Assembly: GCA_013399855.1 (NCBI GenBank)
Contig: VXAY01001307.1
Coordinates: 998,389 to 1,062,388 of the forward strand
DNA from: Oxyruncus cristatus
Taxonomy: Eukaryota; Chordata; Aves; Passeriformes; Cotingidae
Direction of reading: 5' to 3'
DNA: 64,000 bases
Below, piece after piece: positions 37,169-49,085 of this stretch. The notes below the pieces were generated by a model. It searched no databases, was not told where the DNA came from, and was given only the letters and a program-made list of their open reading frames with translations. The position numbers and the translations under genes were made by a program. Within the stretch, counting starts at the first letter, position 1. Every line of letters starts with the position of its first letter.

Positions 37169-37293
37169 GTGTAATTGAGCCAGTGCATCACGTTCCAGTA
37201 GAGAGAGTCGAGCCGGGGCGAGTTCCCGATGTCTTCCAGCTGGTTCAGGGACAGCAGCACCTTCTCCACCTCCGTCAGCTTCACATTCAGCTT
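37169..37293 (-). CDS. MYBBP1A: MYBBP1A coding exon
   Basis: This 125-base exon encodes KLNVKLTEVEKVLLSLNQLE, then a short segment, then RLDSLYWNVMHWLNYT. The last codon is split two plus one with the terminal exon. Splice sites are ccccttgcag and GTATGT. The LxDLYW / LDSLYW motif corresponds to the human segment before the basic tail (LHDLYWQAM, from memory). The region is helical and forms the end of the HEAT-like body of the protein. Phase joins both neighbours without a frameshift. Confidence 0.92.
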
Positions 37294-38391
37294 CTGCAAG
37301 GGGCAAGGAGAGACAAGCTGCAGTGAGCTCAGGAAGGGCACTCACAGCAGCAGGACACAGGAGATGCTCGGGGGAAGGCTATGGCAGGACAAACCAATCC
37401 CGCCTGCCTTCCCCGAGCCACTGCTCTGGGCCCATCTGCAACACCAGTCTGGGAGCAAAAACTGAAGGCACCATCAGGTACCAGGGTCTGACTGAAAACT
37501 GAGTCTCTAGAGTGAGAGGCATGAGTCTAACAGGTAGAACTGCAGTGGCATAAAAGGGACCAGAGGGTCCTTTGGTTCTCTTTCCTTTCCAGTCCGTGGC
37601 TGGGAGCAGTGGGAAAAAGATACATGACCACGCACCCAACCAAGAGAAAAGCAGCAGCACTTTCTCTCTGGTTCCTCAAGATCTGGCAGCCTCTTCTGTA
37701 ACCCACGGGGTAATTTCAGTAAAACCTGGCAGAAGAGGATGTCTCAAAGGCCAATTCAGCTCCTCCAAGAGCCCTGGAAATAATTTGTCTTCTCCACCCA
37801 CTTTCCCATGAGGTCTTCACAAAGAAACAGGCTCTGGTCAGAGCTCAGGGCTTATCAGTAGGAAACTGGCCTTCAGCAATTCTGCTGCTCTCGTGGTATT
37901 TTGCTCCAGTAAGTAAAACCATATTAGAGACGCATTTTGTCACCTATAGAAAATCCTCTCATGTTCAAAAAAGTCGTTTTCCATTAGGGAAACAAAGCCC
38001 CAGAACAAAGCTTCACTCCCACTCATAAAGCTACTGAGTAAGTCTCAGTTTTTGGGAATCACAACCTCTGGGGTTCAGTGGAGAGGACAGAGCAATCACC
38101 TGGGACAAAATGCACCCTCACTGTACCCCAGGTTTTATTTGTGCTGATGACAAAGGAGATGCCACATGCGTTTGCTGAACACTGCACAAATCCTTCAACA
38201 GGCCCCTGGAGATCAGCTCCTGCAGACAGGAGGGCTTTTTCTGTCCTCAGATCCAACCAGGCAGCCCCTCTGGGGGTACCTTTGGTAGGAAATGAGGTGG
38301 GATGGAGCAGTCACAAGGCAAAACCCAAGTGTGACATTTAAAAGATACTCAGAAGAACAGCCGTTTGCCACACACTGGGTCACACACTCAC
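37294..38391 (-). other. MYBBP1A: MYBBP1A intron, 1.1 kb
   Basis: It begins GTGAGT and ends CCCCTTGCAG on the minus strand. No repeat or exon was recognised. Confidence 0.85.
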
Positions 38392-38493
38392 CTGCCCTGT
38401 CACAGTTTTGAGGAGAAAGTTCAACAGCTCCAAGCTCTTGGCAACTTTCTCTTTCTCAGCCTTCATGATGGGTTTTTCAAGTGTTTTCAAACA
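38392..38493 (-). CDS. MYBBP1A: MYBBP1A coding exon
   Basis: This 102-base exon gives 34 residues, CLKTLEKPIMKAEKEKVAKS then LELLNFLLKTVTGQ. It is in phase 0 at both ends, with acceptor taattttgcag and donor GTGAGT. The SLELLN motif matches the human counterpart (SSLELLNVLF, from memory). It is a predicted amphipathic helix pair of the C-terminal HEAT-like region. A CR1 insertion lies only about 100 bases upstream of its acceptor. Confidence 0.93.
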
Positions 38494-38593
38494 CTGCAAA
38501 ATTAAATGGGAAGATCGAGAAGAAACACACGTTAAACGGGGAAACAGATCACACTTCTCAGGAGAAAGCAGAAAACAAGTAATCAATGGCAGG

Positions 38594-38870
38594 ATTCATA
38601 GAATCATAGAATTAACTGGGTTGGAAGAGACCTCTGAGATCATCAAGTCCAACCCTTGATCCAACCCCACTGTGATTACACTCAGTGCCACATCCAGCCT
38701 CATCTTAAACACCTCCAGGGACAGTGAATCCACCACTTCCCTGGGCAGGCCATTCCAATGTCTGGTCACTCTCTCTGTAAAGAACTTCTTTCTAATATCC
38801 AACCTAAACCTCCCCTGGCACAGCTTAAGCCCGTGCCCTCTTGTCCTTGCCCACCTGTCCCCAAAATAAC
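38594..38870 (-). mobile_element. CR1 LINE 3' fragment with ORF2 C-terminus
   Basis: The plus strand opens with the CR1 tail (attcatagaatcatagaatt), then gggttggaagagacctctgag and atcatcaagtccaaccc. Read on the minus strand, an open frame still encodes the ORF2 C-terminal signature: [18 protein letters not shown], then [19 protein letters not shown]. This is the best-preserved CR1 in the window and may be relatively young. It is 5'-truncated and cannot move on its own. It lies within 100 bases of a MYBBP1A splice acceptor and is sense with that gene. Confidence 0.93.
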
Positions 38871-41800
38871 TCTGGAACCCAAAACCCACCAAACTCTGGA
38901 CAAGCTCAGGAGGGCACATGGTGGAAGCTGCTGATGCCCAGGTTAATTCAGAAACAGCCAGACAACATCGGAGCAAGCAACACCACAGAGGTACAAGCTT
39001 GCTGCTCTCCCCAAAGCTGAAGCACAACTGGAGACACGTTGCTGCTTCCTGGAGAAAAAGAGGTAAAAATAATCTCTGCCCCTGCTCTGGAAAGGCCAGG
39101 AGGCTGCCAGACAACAGACCCACCGGAGGGACCACAGCCACTCAGCTGCAGGAGCTGAGTAAAGCACTGCTGCAAAAACCCATTACAGCTTGTGCCCAGG
39201 AAATCCCAGGTGCCAGCCCAGAACAGGCCTTGTCAAGCTCAAATTCACAGAAATAACTGAGGGGAAAATTCTTCCCCGTGTTCCCTTCATGTGCTGCGGG
39301 GTTTCCGAGACAGTGAAAGGTCTGGCTTAGAGGAAAATCACTCCAAAGATGGGTCAAATAAAAGCCAGTTATTTACGAGTGGAAAAGGGCAGAAAACAGC
39401 CACAAAAAGGCAGCTGGATCAAAGAGGCTGCCCAGTGGCTCAGGGGCACTGATCCTCTGTCTGCAGCTGGGCCTGCAGCCCTGCTTATACAGTTGTTTTC
39501 TTCCCCACTCAGCTTGTGTGTGGACACACTCAGCACAGCAAACCCCACAGGGACTACAGCAACATGAAACAGGATTTCCAGGACAAGTGTACTGTAGGCA
39601 GTGCCACGTCCCACCACAGCCTGTTCCTCTCGAGGAGGCTGCACTTGTGGCCAAGCCCTCCTCTGCCTGGAATTTGGACCTTCCAAACCAGCCAAAGGGC
39701 AAAGTCCACGCCAGGCTCAGCATCCTCAGGCTGAAAAGCCCCTGCCCCAAACCTGTCCCCAGCAGTGGGATGTCGCCCTTCTCTCCCAAACCACGGATCA
39801 CTTCTGCTTCAGTGACACTGCAAGCAATTTTAAGGACTCTGAGCAAACCGTTCTCCATTTGTATCGGCATAAAGCTGGCAAAAAAAGTAAACAAATCCTT
39901 GCAGACAGGGATTTGCAAGGGAGAAATAAGGAATCTATTCCCCAAAGAAAGTTGTTTCAGTAATGACACACACACCAGACAAATAGAGATGCCCAGCAAG
40001 ATCTGAGCAAGGGAACACTTCCAGCCAAAAAAGTGGGGAGAACAGATAATGTGTCTGCAGAAACAGCAACCTTCAACTGGAATTATTTACTGTCTGTACA
40101 GGCTCCACACCCTGGGAGTATCTTTTTTTAAGTAATAAAGATACAGTTAGTTCCTGTCCAGGATGGTCCACTCAAGCCCTGTATTAGAAAGCAGCCACGT
40201 CCTGCTGGCTGGAATTCAAGCTGCAACTTCATCTGACTATCAATAACTCGCTAATTACTCTCTCCTGATATAGACAGATGCACTGCAACTCTATTCCAGA
40301 GCTGTCCTTAACCTACAAGGTCATGCAATTCAACAGCTCTAACCTCTCTCAGGTAAAACAACAAATATTAGGGGGTGTGATTGGAAAAAAAATAATAAAT
40401 ATTCACAGGTGGGATATAACACCCCGTGGGCCCAGGCACGCTCTGTTTATCAGGCTTAACACTAACAACAATAAACAAAAAAAAAAATTTCTGATTTGCA
40501 TAAACATTTTCTTTGCAGTTTCCTGTACAAAATGTTGCCAAGCTAGCAGTCACTCCTTGTGGTTAAATTAGCTTCAAGGGAGGCTACTGAGATCCTTATC
40601 TTCCTAAGTTGTGCACAAGCTCACGGGGAGAGAAAATCAGTATGGATTGTCAGCTCCTCGGGACAAGAGGAATCAGGGCAGTGCTGAGATGGAGCCACAG
40701 TGAAGTCAGCTGTCATTTCATCTTTTCAATATACAAACACTTTGGAATTAAAAAGGTGTTAAAAATAAATTGCATTTTCCCTTCACTGTAGACGAGTGAT
40801 GTAGACGACTGCATTTAAATTGTGCTGGCTTGACTCTGCCTGTTCTTGCTGCCCCTCATGCTTTGAAGGGTTTGAAACAAATCCTACTGAAGTCAACAGA
40901 AAAGTCCTGTAGCTCTGAGCAACACCTGAGGGGCTGATTTTCAGGAGTCTGGAAGCAGTTTTCAGGTGCTCAGGAGATTGGGATGTGCATCTAGTTTGGG
41001 GTGCCCAACCAAATTCATGCAGAGCTGCGTAATGAAAAGGGCGGCTGGCCCAGCTGGAGATGGAAAATACCACTGGTCTAGTGACTAAATATCTATTAAA
41101 AGCAGTGTTTTGCATGAGTCTGGAAGCACAAGCACAGTTCCACCCATGTAAACAGCCAGAAGCAATCCGGCACAATTTAGATGCTCTGCAAACAAATAGC
41201 ACCCTACTGAAAGGGATCGCTTTAAAACAGCTCTCAAAGACCTGGAAGGAACAAGGAAGAGAGGGGAGGTGACTGGAGAAGCCAAAGGAGCAGCAAGGAA
41301 GCAGCAGGTAATTCATTCCCACAGAATGCACCATTTTCTCTAGTCCAGAATCAGAGGGGATTGGCTTTGGGGAAGCTGGATTTACATAAAGCCTTACTAT
41401 TTCCCAACATGGGTCTTCTTCTCCCTTTCCCTTCTGCTGCAAAGGGTGTAAAATAAATTTACCCCAAAGAGCACAAAGCCACCAGCACCTCTCTCTGTGG
41501 CATGGTTGAGACAGTCAAACCTCCTCAAAGACTCCAGCCCAATTCCTGCTCAGCCCAGTGCCACTTATTAGCCCGACCTCACTACTCAGAGCACTTCCCT
41601 ATTAGCATTCCATGAGATGGTATCTCCTGTGGGGCATTGCTTCGCTCTCCTTCTCCCACAGCAGGGAGTGCACACAGTGGAGGGTTTCCTCCGATGGGAT
41701 TTGTGTTATTTGTGGATAGTATGAGACAACCAACACAAACATCCTCACTCTGGTTATGTAAAAGAAGCTGACTTTGGGCTGGGACTGCTGGCAAGCCTTG

Positions 41801-44800
41801 GGGAATGGCTCCCTGGGAATGAAATCCCGAGTCTCTTCAGTGGGAACTGGCTCTGGACCTCAAAAGCAGCTTTCCCAAACCTAATCCCAAGTATCTGTCA
41901 TAACTTCTGGCTACATAAGGTACCGAGCACTGTGGTCTGCTCCCTCACTCAGCTCTCCCAGAGGTGAAATCAGCTCTGCCACCCCAATTGCAGACGTCAG
42001 TCACTTTACAGGCCCACGGTGATTTGGGAACCTATACAATACAATCACAAAATCAAAGCAGAGGCTATTATATAACAGATGGCAAACTGCAACACGTGGA
42101 AAACATGCCTTGAGAAGAGAAGCAGTGTTTCAGTCCTCTGCAGCACCCTTGGGGGAGCCCCAAACACTGATCAGATCACAGGGACTTGCACAAGGATCTG
42201 TTTTACATCACAAGACTGAGGCACAAAGCAGGGGTTTGCTTCCAGCTATGCTACAGGTCAGTGGTGGAGGGTTAAGGGAAAACCCAGAAGAACTTGTCTA
42301 ACCACCTGTTCTGTGATTCTCTGCCACGTGCTGTTCCAAAGGTATCCAAATCTCCCTTTCCCTGCCCTCTGAAAGCATTACCAACCCAAGGGTCACACAA
42401 CCCAATCACTCAATACTAAAAGCAGAGAGACCACGAGATTTATACCCAGCAGCTACACTCGCTCACCTGCTGATTTATGTTTTCTCCCACTTTCTGCTTC
42501 CCTTACTGTGCTCCTTCAGTAACAGCCAGTCCCACTTCCCAGGGAATCTCAGTTCCAGTTCCAGCTCAGCAATACCTGCGATGCTTAATCATGCCCATAC
42601 ATCTGAGCTGTCAGCAGATCTGGGCAGGTCATTTTCCAGAAAGAAAAACTATGGAGGCAGTTTTCACAGCTGGAACTCCCATCTCATCTCAAGCCAGTAC
42701 AGCCGTACAGCTCCTGCCTCACCCTGCACAGATTCAGCTGGCAGAGATGGTTTTGTCTTGTTATGTCAGACACGTTGCTTCCCAAACCCTCTGGCTGTTT
42801 CTGGAGGAGGGCACTGCTGGCTCCAAAGTTCTCTGCCTCTTGGACCTCTAGAGAACAGCACACCCTCAGTATCTTAACAATCAGTGCTTTTTCTTATACT
42901 CTGTATGACACATGGGGGTATCCCAACCACTGCAGAATCCATCTCTTACTGCACTTCACAGCATTCCTCTCCAGAGGAGGGAAGAGTCTGCCTCTCCACT
43001 CCAGTTTCCATCTATCCACAGAGCCACATCCACTTCCAACTCCACGTACACACGGTACTCAAGGAGAGGTTCTCACACCACTTACCTGTACAGAGCAGCA
43101 GCTGCTGCCAAGAGCACTTCGAGAGGAAAAGGAGCACTGACAGCCCCTCCTCCCTCTGTTCTCTCTAAGTTTCTGCAGACTGAAAGTATAAATGTTCAAA
43201 ACTTGTTTCCTTGCATCTCTAACAGAAACAAGTCATCAAAATACGCCTACAAAGGGAAGGAACCACCAAGTCTCTGCTTGTCCTTGACTGAAAGAAAGGG
43301 GGAAGAGGCAGGGGACTAGGCAGACCCACACGCTGGAGGGTGTAACTGAAGGGCACTTTTGGTGATGTTTATTTTGGCTGTTATTAGAGAGGGAGGAACC
43401 AAAAAATCCAGGAGTCATTACCACAGAAAATGCCAATGCTTCCCCAAGTTTAATGATCCGGGTTTTTTTTTCTCCAAAGACCATATGAAAATGCAGCAGG
43501 GAAAAACCATACAGGAGAGCTGAGGGAACAGAGAAGGAATTCTCCACAGAGAAATCCAGGATTCTGAAGGCACGTCGAAGATATCAGTTAAATCACCACT
43601 GGCCTCATTTTACAAGCTAAGAGGCTGAGAAAGGGCAATGAATTAAGAATTCATGAAGATGGACAGATAAAAGTTGAGGCAATCTTCAAGAAAAAAAATT
43701 GAAGAATGGCTTTTTTAGAGATTTGATGAAGTCACTGTTAATAATTTATCTCCCTACAAATTAAGACATCGATAATCAAATGTGATGCCCTTCAGAAATT
43801 AAGGGCACGTCTACACTGGAAGGCCAGATAGTACATCCCTCTCTCCCCCACACATCCTCAGTGGCTCCAGCTTGTTGTTTTAAATCCCTCACTGAACAAC
43901 ACAACAGCAACAAACCCCTGGAATGCCAGACAACGAAGGTCTTCGGGGAGCACACGGTAACTTTCAAATGACATGGAAAAGAGGTCTGGGGTTATCCATT
44001 CCATCCCTTCCCAGGCCATGTAACTCCCTGTCTGCCTACATTCCTTCCTTGCTGCCTGCCCAGTCCAAGCCTAAGCAACCACTTAAATTGAAGGAGGCAT
44101 CACATGGATCTCATTGGGACTGTGTGTTTATCTGAAAGCCTCCAGTTTGGTGACTGGCAGTGCTTTGGTCTTGCACTGAACGTCGGTATCAGGCTGCTGT
44201 CGGCAGTTTGCCGTTCCAGGACGCCTTGATCCCACCTGGGTTTCAAACATCCAACCCAAACACTGTTGTCCACCCCTTATGGCACTGACAAACATGCAAA
44301 GGGAAAAACAGTAGTAAAGTTGGGCCTTTCCTATGTTGTACTTGCTGCAGAAGAGAGGCGAAGGAAACCCTTGGGAAACCTCCTGTGTACAAGCCAGAGA
44401 AAGCAGTTTTGACAACAGTTTTCTGAGGGCTTGTTCTCTTAAGGTTTACAGCTGTAAAACGTACATTCTCTGGACTATCCCTCAAAATCCCTTCCCGCTC
44501 CCTTTGACTTTCACATCATAACTGGGAGTTTCAGCACAAGTTAGAAGTTACACAAAGCACCTCAGTTCAGGAGGGCAAGCTGGTTCCTTGGAAAAGGATG
44601 ACAAAAAGGAGTTATAAAATGATGTATTCTGAACGTGGAGCTTCCTGCCCCAAATCTGTCAGTGAGCCACTAAAAAACTGGCACAGGTTCAAGATCACTC
44701 CAAAGCCAAGACAGCAATTTTGTAACACATCAAAAAGAAACCAGAAATATATCTAAAAAGGGGAACAAACACCAAAATGTGCCCACACTGAAACCTGGGA

Positions 44801-45029
44801 GAGCTGAAAGATTGAGATGTGCCTGGTAGAGTCAAAAAGAGTGGATGAGATCCCTCACCAAAACAGGGTGAGAGCTTCCTGCATGGAATGGGGAACCTGG
44901 ACCTCTCGGGCTCTGCCACTACCTCACTGCCTGACTGCAGGCAGTTTGAACTCACAACAAGCAGCACAGATGACCTTGGGACAGAGGTGGCTGGGGCTGT
45001 TCTGAAGCAAAGTTTAGAGACAGTCAGAT

Positions 45030-45265
45030 TGTCCATGCACAGAGAGGGTCTCTGGGATGGCTCAGGAGACCTGAGTTTGATTGCTGGCTCAGCTCCCAGC
45101 CAAGCGTGGCACCTGTAAAACAGGGTGAACAACTTCAGCAAACCAAATCCAGTAACTCGTGGGTCTCTGCAAAATATTTTCTCAGTTACATCAACAACTC
45201 ACTGGTTTGAATTTCCTTTGTGAAGCACTTTGAGACCTACTGATAAAGAACAAAGCTCTCAGAGA
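45030..45265 (+). mobile_element. Ancient amniote SINE-like block
   Basis: ctctgggatggctcaggagacctgagtttgattgctggctcagc resembles a Pol III B-box and core region. cacctgtaaaacagggtg resembles the MIR/CORE motif, and tttgtgaagcactttgagacctactgataaag resembles the tail shared by old amniote SINEs. A related fragment (gggctctgccactacctcact) lies just upstream at about 44910-44950. Family assignment (MIR/CORE-type or AmnSINE-like) is uncertain. Confidence 0.5.
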
Positions 45266-45733
45266 GGTTTCTATCCGATGTTCCAGCATCTCAGGGGAGC
45301 TCAGTCATTTACAACATGAAGCAGCTCTCTTTCTTTGCACCATGAACACAACGAAGCCACCCACACTCCCAGTGTTGGAACAGACCTGAACGACCGCAGC
45401 AAGGTTCTGCTTTGTGTAAAGTAACTACTTAGGGCTTGGGATGCAACAAAATTGTGCCAGAGCTATTTCTCTGCTCCGTCACCTTCGCAGTCCCGGGGCT
45501 ATGGATGAGACTTTCTGCCCAGCTGACCCAGCAGCACAAGCCAAGAGCCCCAACAGCAAGCAGGGCTCTCACGAGAAGGAGACAACTCCAAAGTACCTGC
45601 TGGGATATCAAGACTCGCTGGCAGTAAGGAGATGGCAAACATCAATCCCCCCATGGCTGGGATGTGTGTTTTAAAAGCATGCTTAAACAATGTGGGAACA
45701 AATAAGGTCAAGTTAGCTTATGCAAGCACAAGA

Positions 45734-45752
45734 GCCGCTGCCTCGCAGCGGC
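45734..45752. other. GC-rich perfect hairpin
   Basis: A 7-base stem (gccgctg / cagcggc) with a 5-base loop, at the start of a repeat-free block (about 45700-45900) inside a MYBBP1A intron. No RNA family was recognised; the role is unknown. Confidence 0.6.
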
Positions 45753-48260
45753 GGGGCTGCTATTTCGGGAAGCTGTCTCTTCACTTTAACGTTCCTGGCC
45801 GTTGATTCTCCCTCATCTGCCTCATAGCTTGGCCTGCATAATTCAATGATATCCGAGACTGCACCCTTTTCACACTGCTTCTTCCCCAGTTCCAGCACAT
45901 ATCACTGCCCAAACCCATCCCTGGCTCCCCGGCTGAGGATGCTCCTCATCAAGGGATCTCTGCAGGAAGGCAGTGCAGTCCTTGAGGCGGGACAGGACAA
46001 GCAGGCAGGCACGAGGAGGTAACATTCCATCCTCTCTCACATTCTTACACCTGCCATGGCAATCCTGCAGCCCCAGAGCTGCAAAACTGACCCAGGACAC
46101 AGTGCAGCAAAGCCTTCAGGTGACAGTCTCCCTGTGATCAACAGCGCTGCTTGAATTACAACTGCACATCAGCTAAAGAGTTGCAGACTTCTCCCTGGGC
46201 CAAAGAAAGGTATAAAATTCTACATTACCATTTCTTTGCTCTTAAAACAGCTATTTGTGAGGGACAGTGGCAGGAATGACCAATGACAAGAAACACAGAC
46301 CTTGCCATTAGAGGCAGGGCAGTAGAACTCCACTATTTTCCACAGCATCACCCAGCTCTCAGTCCAGGTTCTCACGGGAAAGCACTCACATGCCAACCTC
46401 CAAAATCATGGCTAACCTGGAATGGCCCATGGAGACAAGACTTGGATGAAAAGCTGCAGGAGGAGAAGCTGCAGGAGAAACTCACAGTTCTGCAGGTGCC
46501 CTCTGGCTAAGCAGAAGAGTGTGTGGTTATCAAGGACAGAAAGAGCTATTTTCAGCCCAAGCTCTTGCCAAACAAATTCGGCCCAAAACTTCAACATCAG
46601 CTCTGGAACTCCCACCCAACCTGCAGCTTCTCTTTCAGTCAAGCAAACAACTTCCACCTGGAGGTTCAGGGCTAATAAACTCTCCAGCAAGTTGTTTTAA
46701 TGGTGGAATATTCTTTGACAAACACATACTTTCTACAGATTCTACATTTGCTCAGTATCAGTAGTAGTAACAAGTAGTAAGTAACCTTCCTTCTGGTACA
46801 AGGGATTTTATACCATCTCTAGAGGAGATCAGTGACAGTACCAGTACTGTTCTACCACACCACAGAGATACTGCATGTTTTTACAGCTATTACCAGTTAA
46901 ATGAGCATTTCTGCACCACCAGAAACACACAAGAATACATTTTGCAGCTTTAGAAAGTTTCGCAGCACAAGTGCCAGCTTCCGGCTATGAGTCAATACTG
47001 TTCCATGGAATATAAAGACCTTGATCCCTCCTAATTACAGCAACGTTTAAAGACATGCAGCTGCCCCAGCTCTGTGGCCAGCACTGGGTTAGTGCAGGGG
47101 AGGAGCAGCAGGAAGGGAGACAAAACCCAGTACATGCATGAACACCAACAGCACTGAGTAAAAATGTTATCTCAGGGCTTTTTCAGGCCAAAAAAAGAAC
47201 CAGCACCAGTATGCCACTGCCAGTTAACAGTATGGGAGGCCTCCTGCCCCTGGACAACCCAAACAAACTGACAGTATTTCTCAGGAATTTTTCCTTAAAC
47301 ACACATGACCACAGAAATGAGAGGCACTGAGGAAGCTTTGGTAGCAAAGCTCATTAAAACCCTGGCTGGGCTGCAAGATGCTAAACTTTCCCTGACAAGA
47401 ACAACATAAAGGCATTGTAAATGTTTGTGGTTGTGCATCACCAAGTCCTGCAGGTATTCAGCTTCTAGAGAGAAACACGGAGATGACCAGGCTGGGAGGA
47501 GTGGCATGTTTTATGCAGATGAGAAATAAAATCATACCTAACTCCACCCACTGGGTTCCTGATGCAATCATTAAATAAAAACTATTTAATGAAACCCAGG
47601 ATTACCTGATTCCTCGAGAATTATAAACAGCACCTTTCAATTCCGTGATTTAGATTTGCTTAGATTTTGCCCCTCCTTGACTAAAGGAAACACATCTAAT
47701 TGTTTTGTTTCCATACAGCAAATCACAGCATAGCCTAAATTACCATGTAACCAGCATCTGAAAAAGTAAGTAGAGGATGAAAGCTACTTAGAAAGAGATC
47801 ATTATTACAGTTACATAGGAACTCCAAGACTGGAATCTCCCATGTCATCAAGTTTAGTCACCACCTCACAACATTGATGTGGCTGCTTGGTTCCCCCACG
47901 TCAGTCCCCAAGAACACAAGTGAATGGCATTTACCTCTTCCATCTTCTGTCCCACAGACCATGTCCCATGTAACAGCTGCACCTAAGAACTGGCCCCAGG
48001 TACAATCTGCCCTTGCCACTGACTCAGGAGCCCTGCAATTTCTGTCACTGGTTTTTCTGTCCAAATTATTTTCCAATGTATTTAAGGTTTCCCTGATAAA
48101 CAATGTCAGCACAAGACTGTGGTCCAGAAGGCCTGCAGAGCACCAGGAGCCAAAGGTCTAGTGCACCTCAGCTCTACCTCTTTGGCCCTGCAGTTCATTC
48201 CGATACAGAATTTCCAAGACATGCCCTGAAATTACTGTTCCCAACACCTTTCCATTCAAT

Positions 48261-48276
48261 AAAAAAAAAAAAAAAA
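48261..48276. repeat. A16 tract after AATAAA
   Basis: A run of A preceded by cattcaat, so that AATAAA merges with the tract, then ggaaaaaagaaaacc. It could be the decayed tail of an old retroposed sequence on the plus strand; no parent gene was recognised upstream. Confidence 0.6.
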
Positions 48277-48573
48277 GGAAAAAAGAAAACCACTTTAAAT
48301 TGATCTGTATGAGTGTATTCCCTAAAACCTGAGCTCTGTCTACTAGATCCAGACAGAGGTGTCACTGAGCTGCACCAGGCACACCTCTTGCATTCTGTGA
48401 AAATCCACCTGATTCGTGATGTTACAGTAATTCTGCCACCCTGGTGGGCACTGCTCACACCTGGTGCAAGCAGGCACAAGGCCTCCAAGACCACTTTAAG
48501 GTGACACAGGCCCAGACTGCAGCACAGTGGTGAAAGCAGCCCCCGTTACACGTAACACGTCAGAGCTTGTTAC

Positions 48574-48687
48574 CTCTGTCACTTGGCTGATGCTTCTGCT
48601 GATCAACTCCTCCCACTCCTGCTCTGTCACGAAGAGCTTGAGTTCGTGAAGTATCAGAACCTTGTGGAGAAGCAAACAAGCCATGGC
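48574..48687 (-). CDS. MYBBP1A: MYBBP1A coding exon
   Basis: This 114-base exon gives 38 residues beginning AMACLLLHKVLILHELKLF and ending ISRSISQVTE, with phase 0 at both ends. The acceptor is ctctttcag and the donor GTAACA. The ACLLLxK and EWxxLxxxxxxxVTE pattern matches the human segment (ACLLLQKTL ... DPEWKQLMGQVLAKVTE, from memory), which secures MYBBP1A identity. It is part of the C-terminal alpha-helical HEAT-like body. The preceding exon, expected to encode the RxPVLCxSLL-like segment, was not found in the window. Confidence 0.93.
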
Positions 48688-48840
48688 CTGAAAGAGAAAG
48701 GGGAGAGGAGACCATGACACACTGCAGTCTCTAGGGAAGGTCTTAGCAATGTAAATACCCTGCTAAAGCAGAGAGCCAAGCTCAGCATCCAGGGGATGCC
48801 ATGTTACAAATGCTGCATATCCTCGCCAACATGTACGGCA

Positions 48841-49085
48841 TGGAATGGTTTGGGTTGGAGGAACCTTAAAGCTCATCTTGTTCCACCCCCTGCCATAGGC
48901 AGGGACACCTTCCACCAGCCCAGGTTGCTCCAAGCCCTGTCCAACCTGGCCTTGGACACTTCCAGGGATGGGGCAGCCACAGCTTCTCTGGGCTACCTGT
49001 GCCAGGGCCTCCCCACACTCACAAAGAATAACTTCTTCTCATATTCCACCTAAACCCACCCTCCATCAGCTTAAGGCTCTGTTAG
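48841..49085 (-). mobile_element. CR1 LINE 3' fragment
   Basis: The plus strand reads tggaatggtttgggttggagg, accttaaagctcatcttgttcc, ccctgccataggcagggac, cttggacacttccagggatgg and agaataacttcttctcatattcc. This is the reverse complement of a CR1 3' end, lacking the terminal tail repeat. It lies about 150 bases upstream of the MYBBP1A exon acceptor at 48688. Confidence 0.9.

Larger units (their letters stand above)
38494..48573 (-). other. MYBBP1A: MYBBP1A intron, 10.1 kb
   Basis: It begins GTAACA after the 48574 exon and ends at the 38494 acceptor. It holds a CR1 fragment at 38.6 kb, an ancient-SINE-like block at 45.0-45.3 kb, a MIR-like core near 43.6 kb, an A16 tract at 48261-48276 and a unique block at 45.7-45.9 kb with a perfect 7-base hairpin. 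A 219-codon minus-strand frame at 40783-41442 has no known domain. No further MYBBP1A exon is required by phase or homology, since the flanking exons join directly. Confidence 0.8.

Noticed and set aside
38596..39141. 181-codon minus-strand open frame
   Set aside because: Its C-terminal part is the CR1 ORF2 remnant, a 5'-truncated retroelement, not a host gene.
40783..41442. 219-codon minus-strand open frame in the MYBBP1A intron
   Set aside because: Same strand as MYBBP1A but not needed for phase, no resemblance to the protein, no known domain. A conserved-sequence check would be worthwhile but nothing supports coding.
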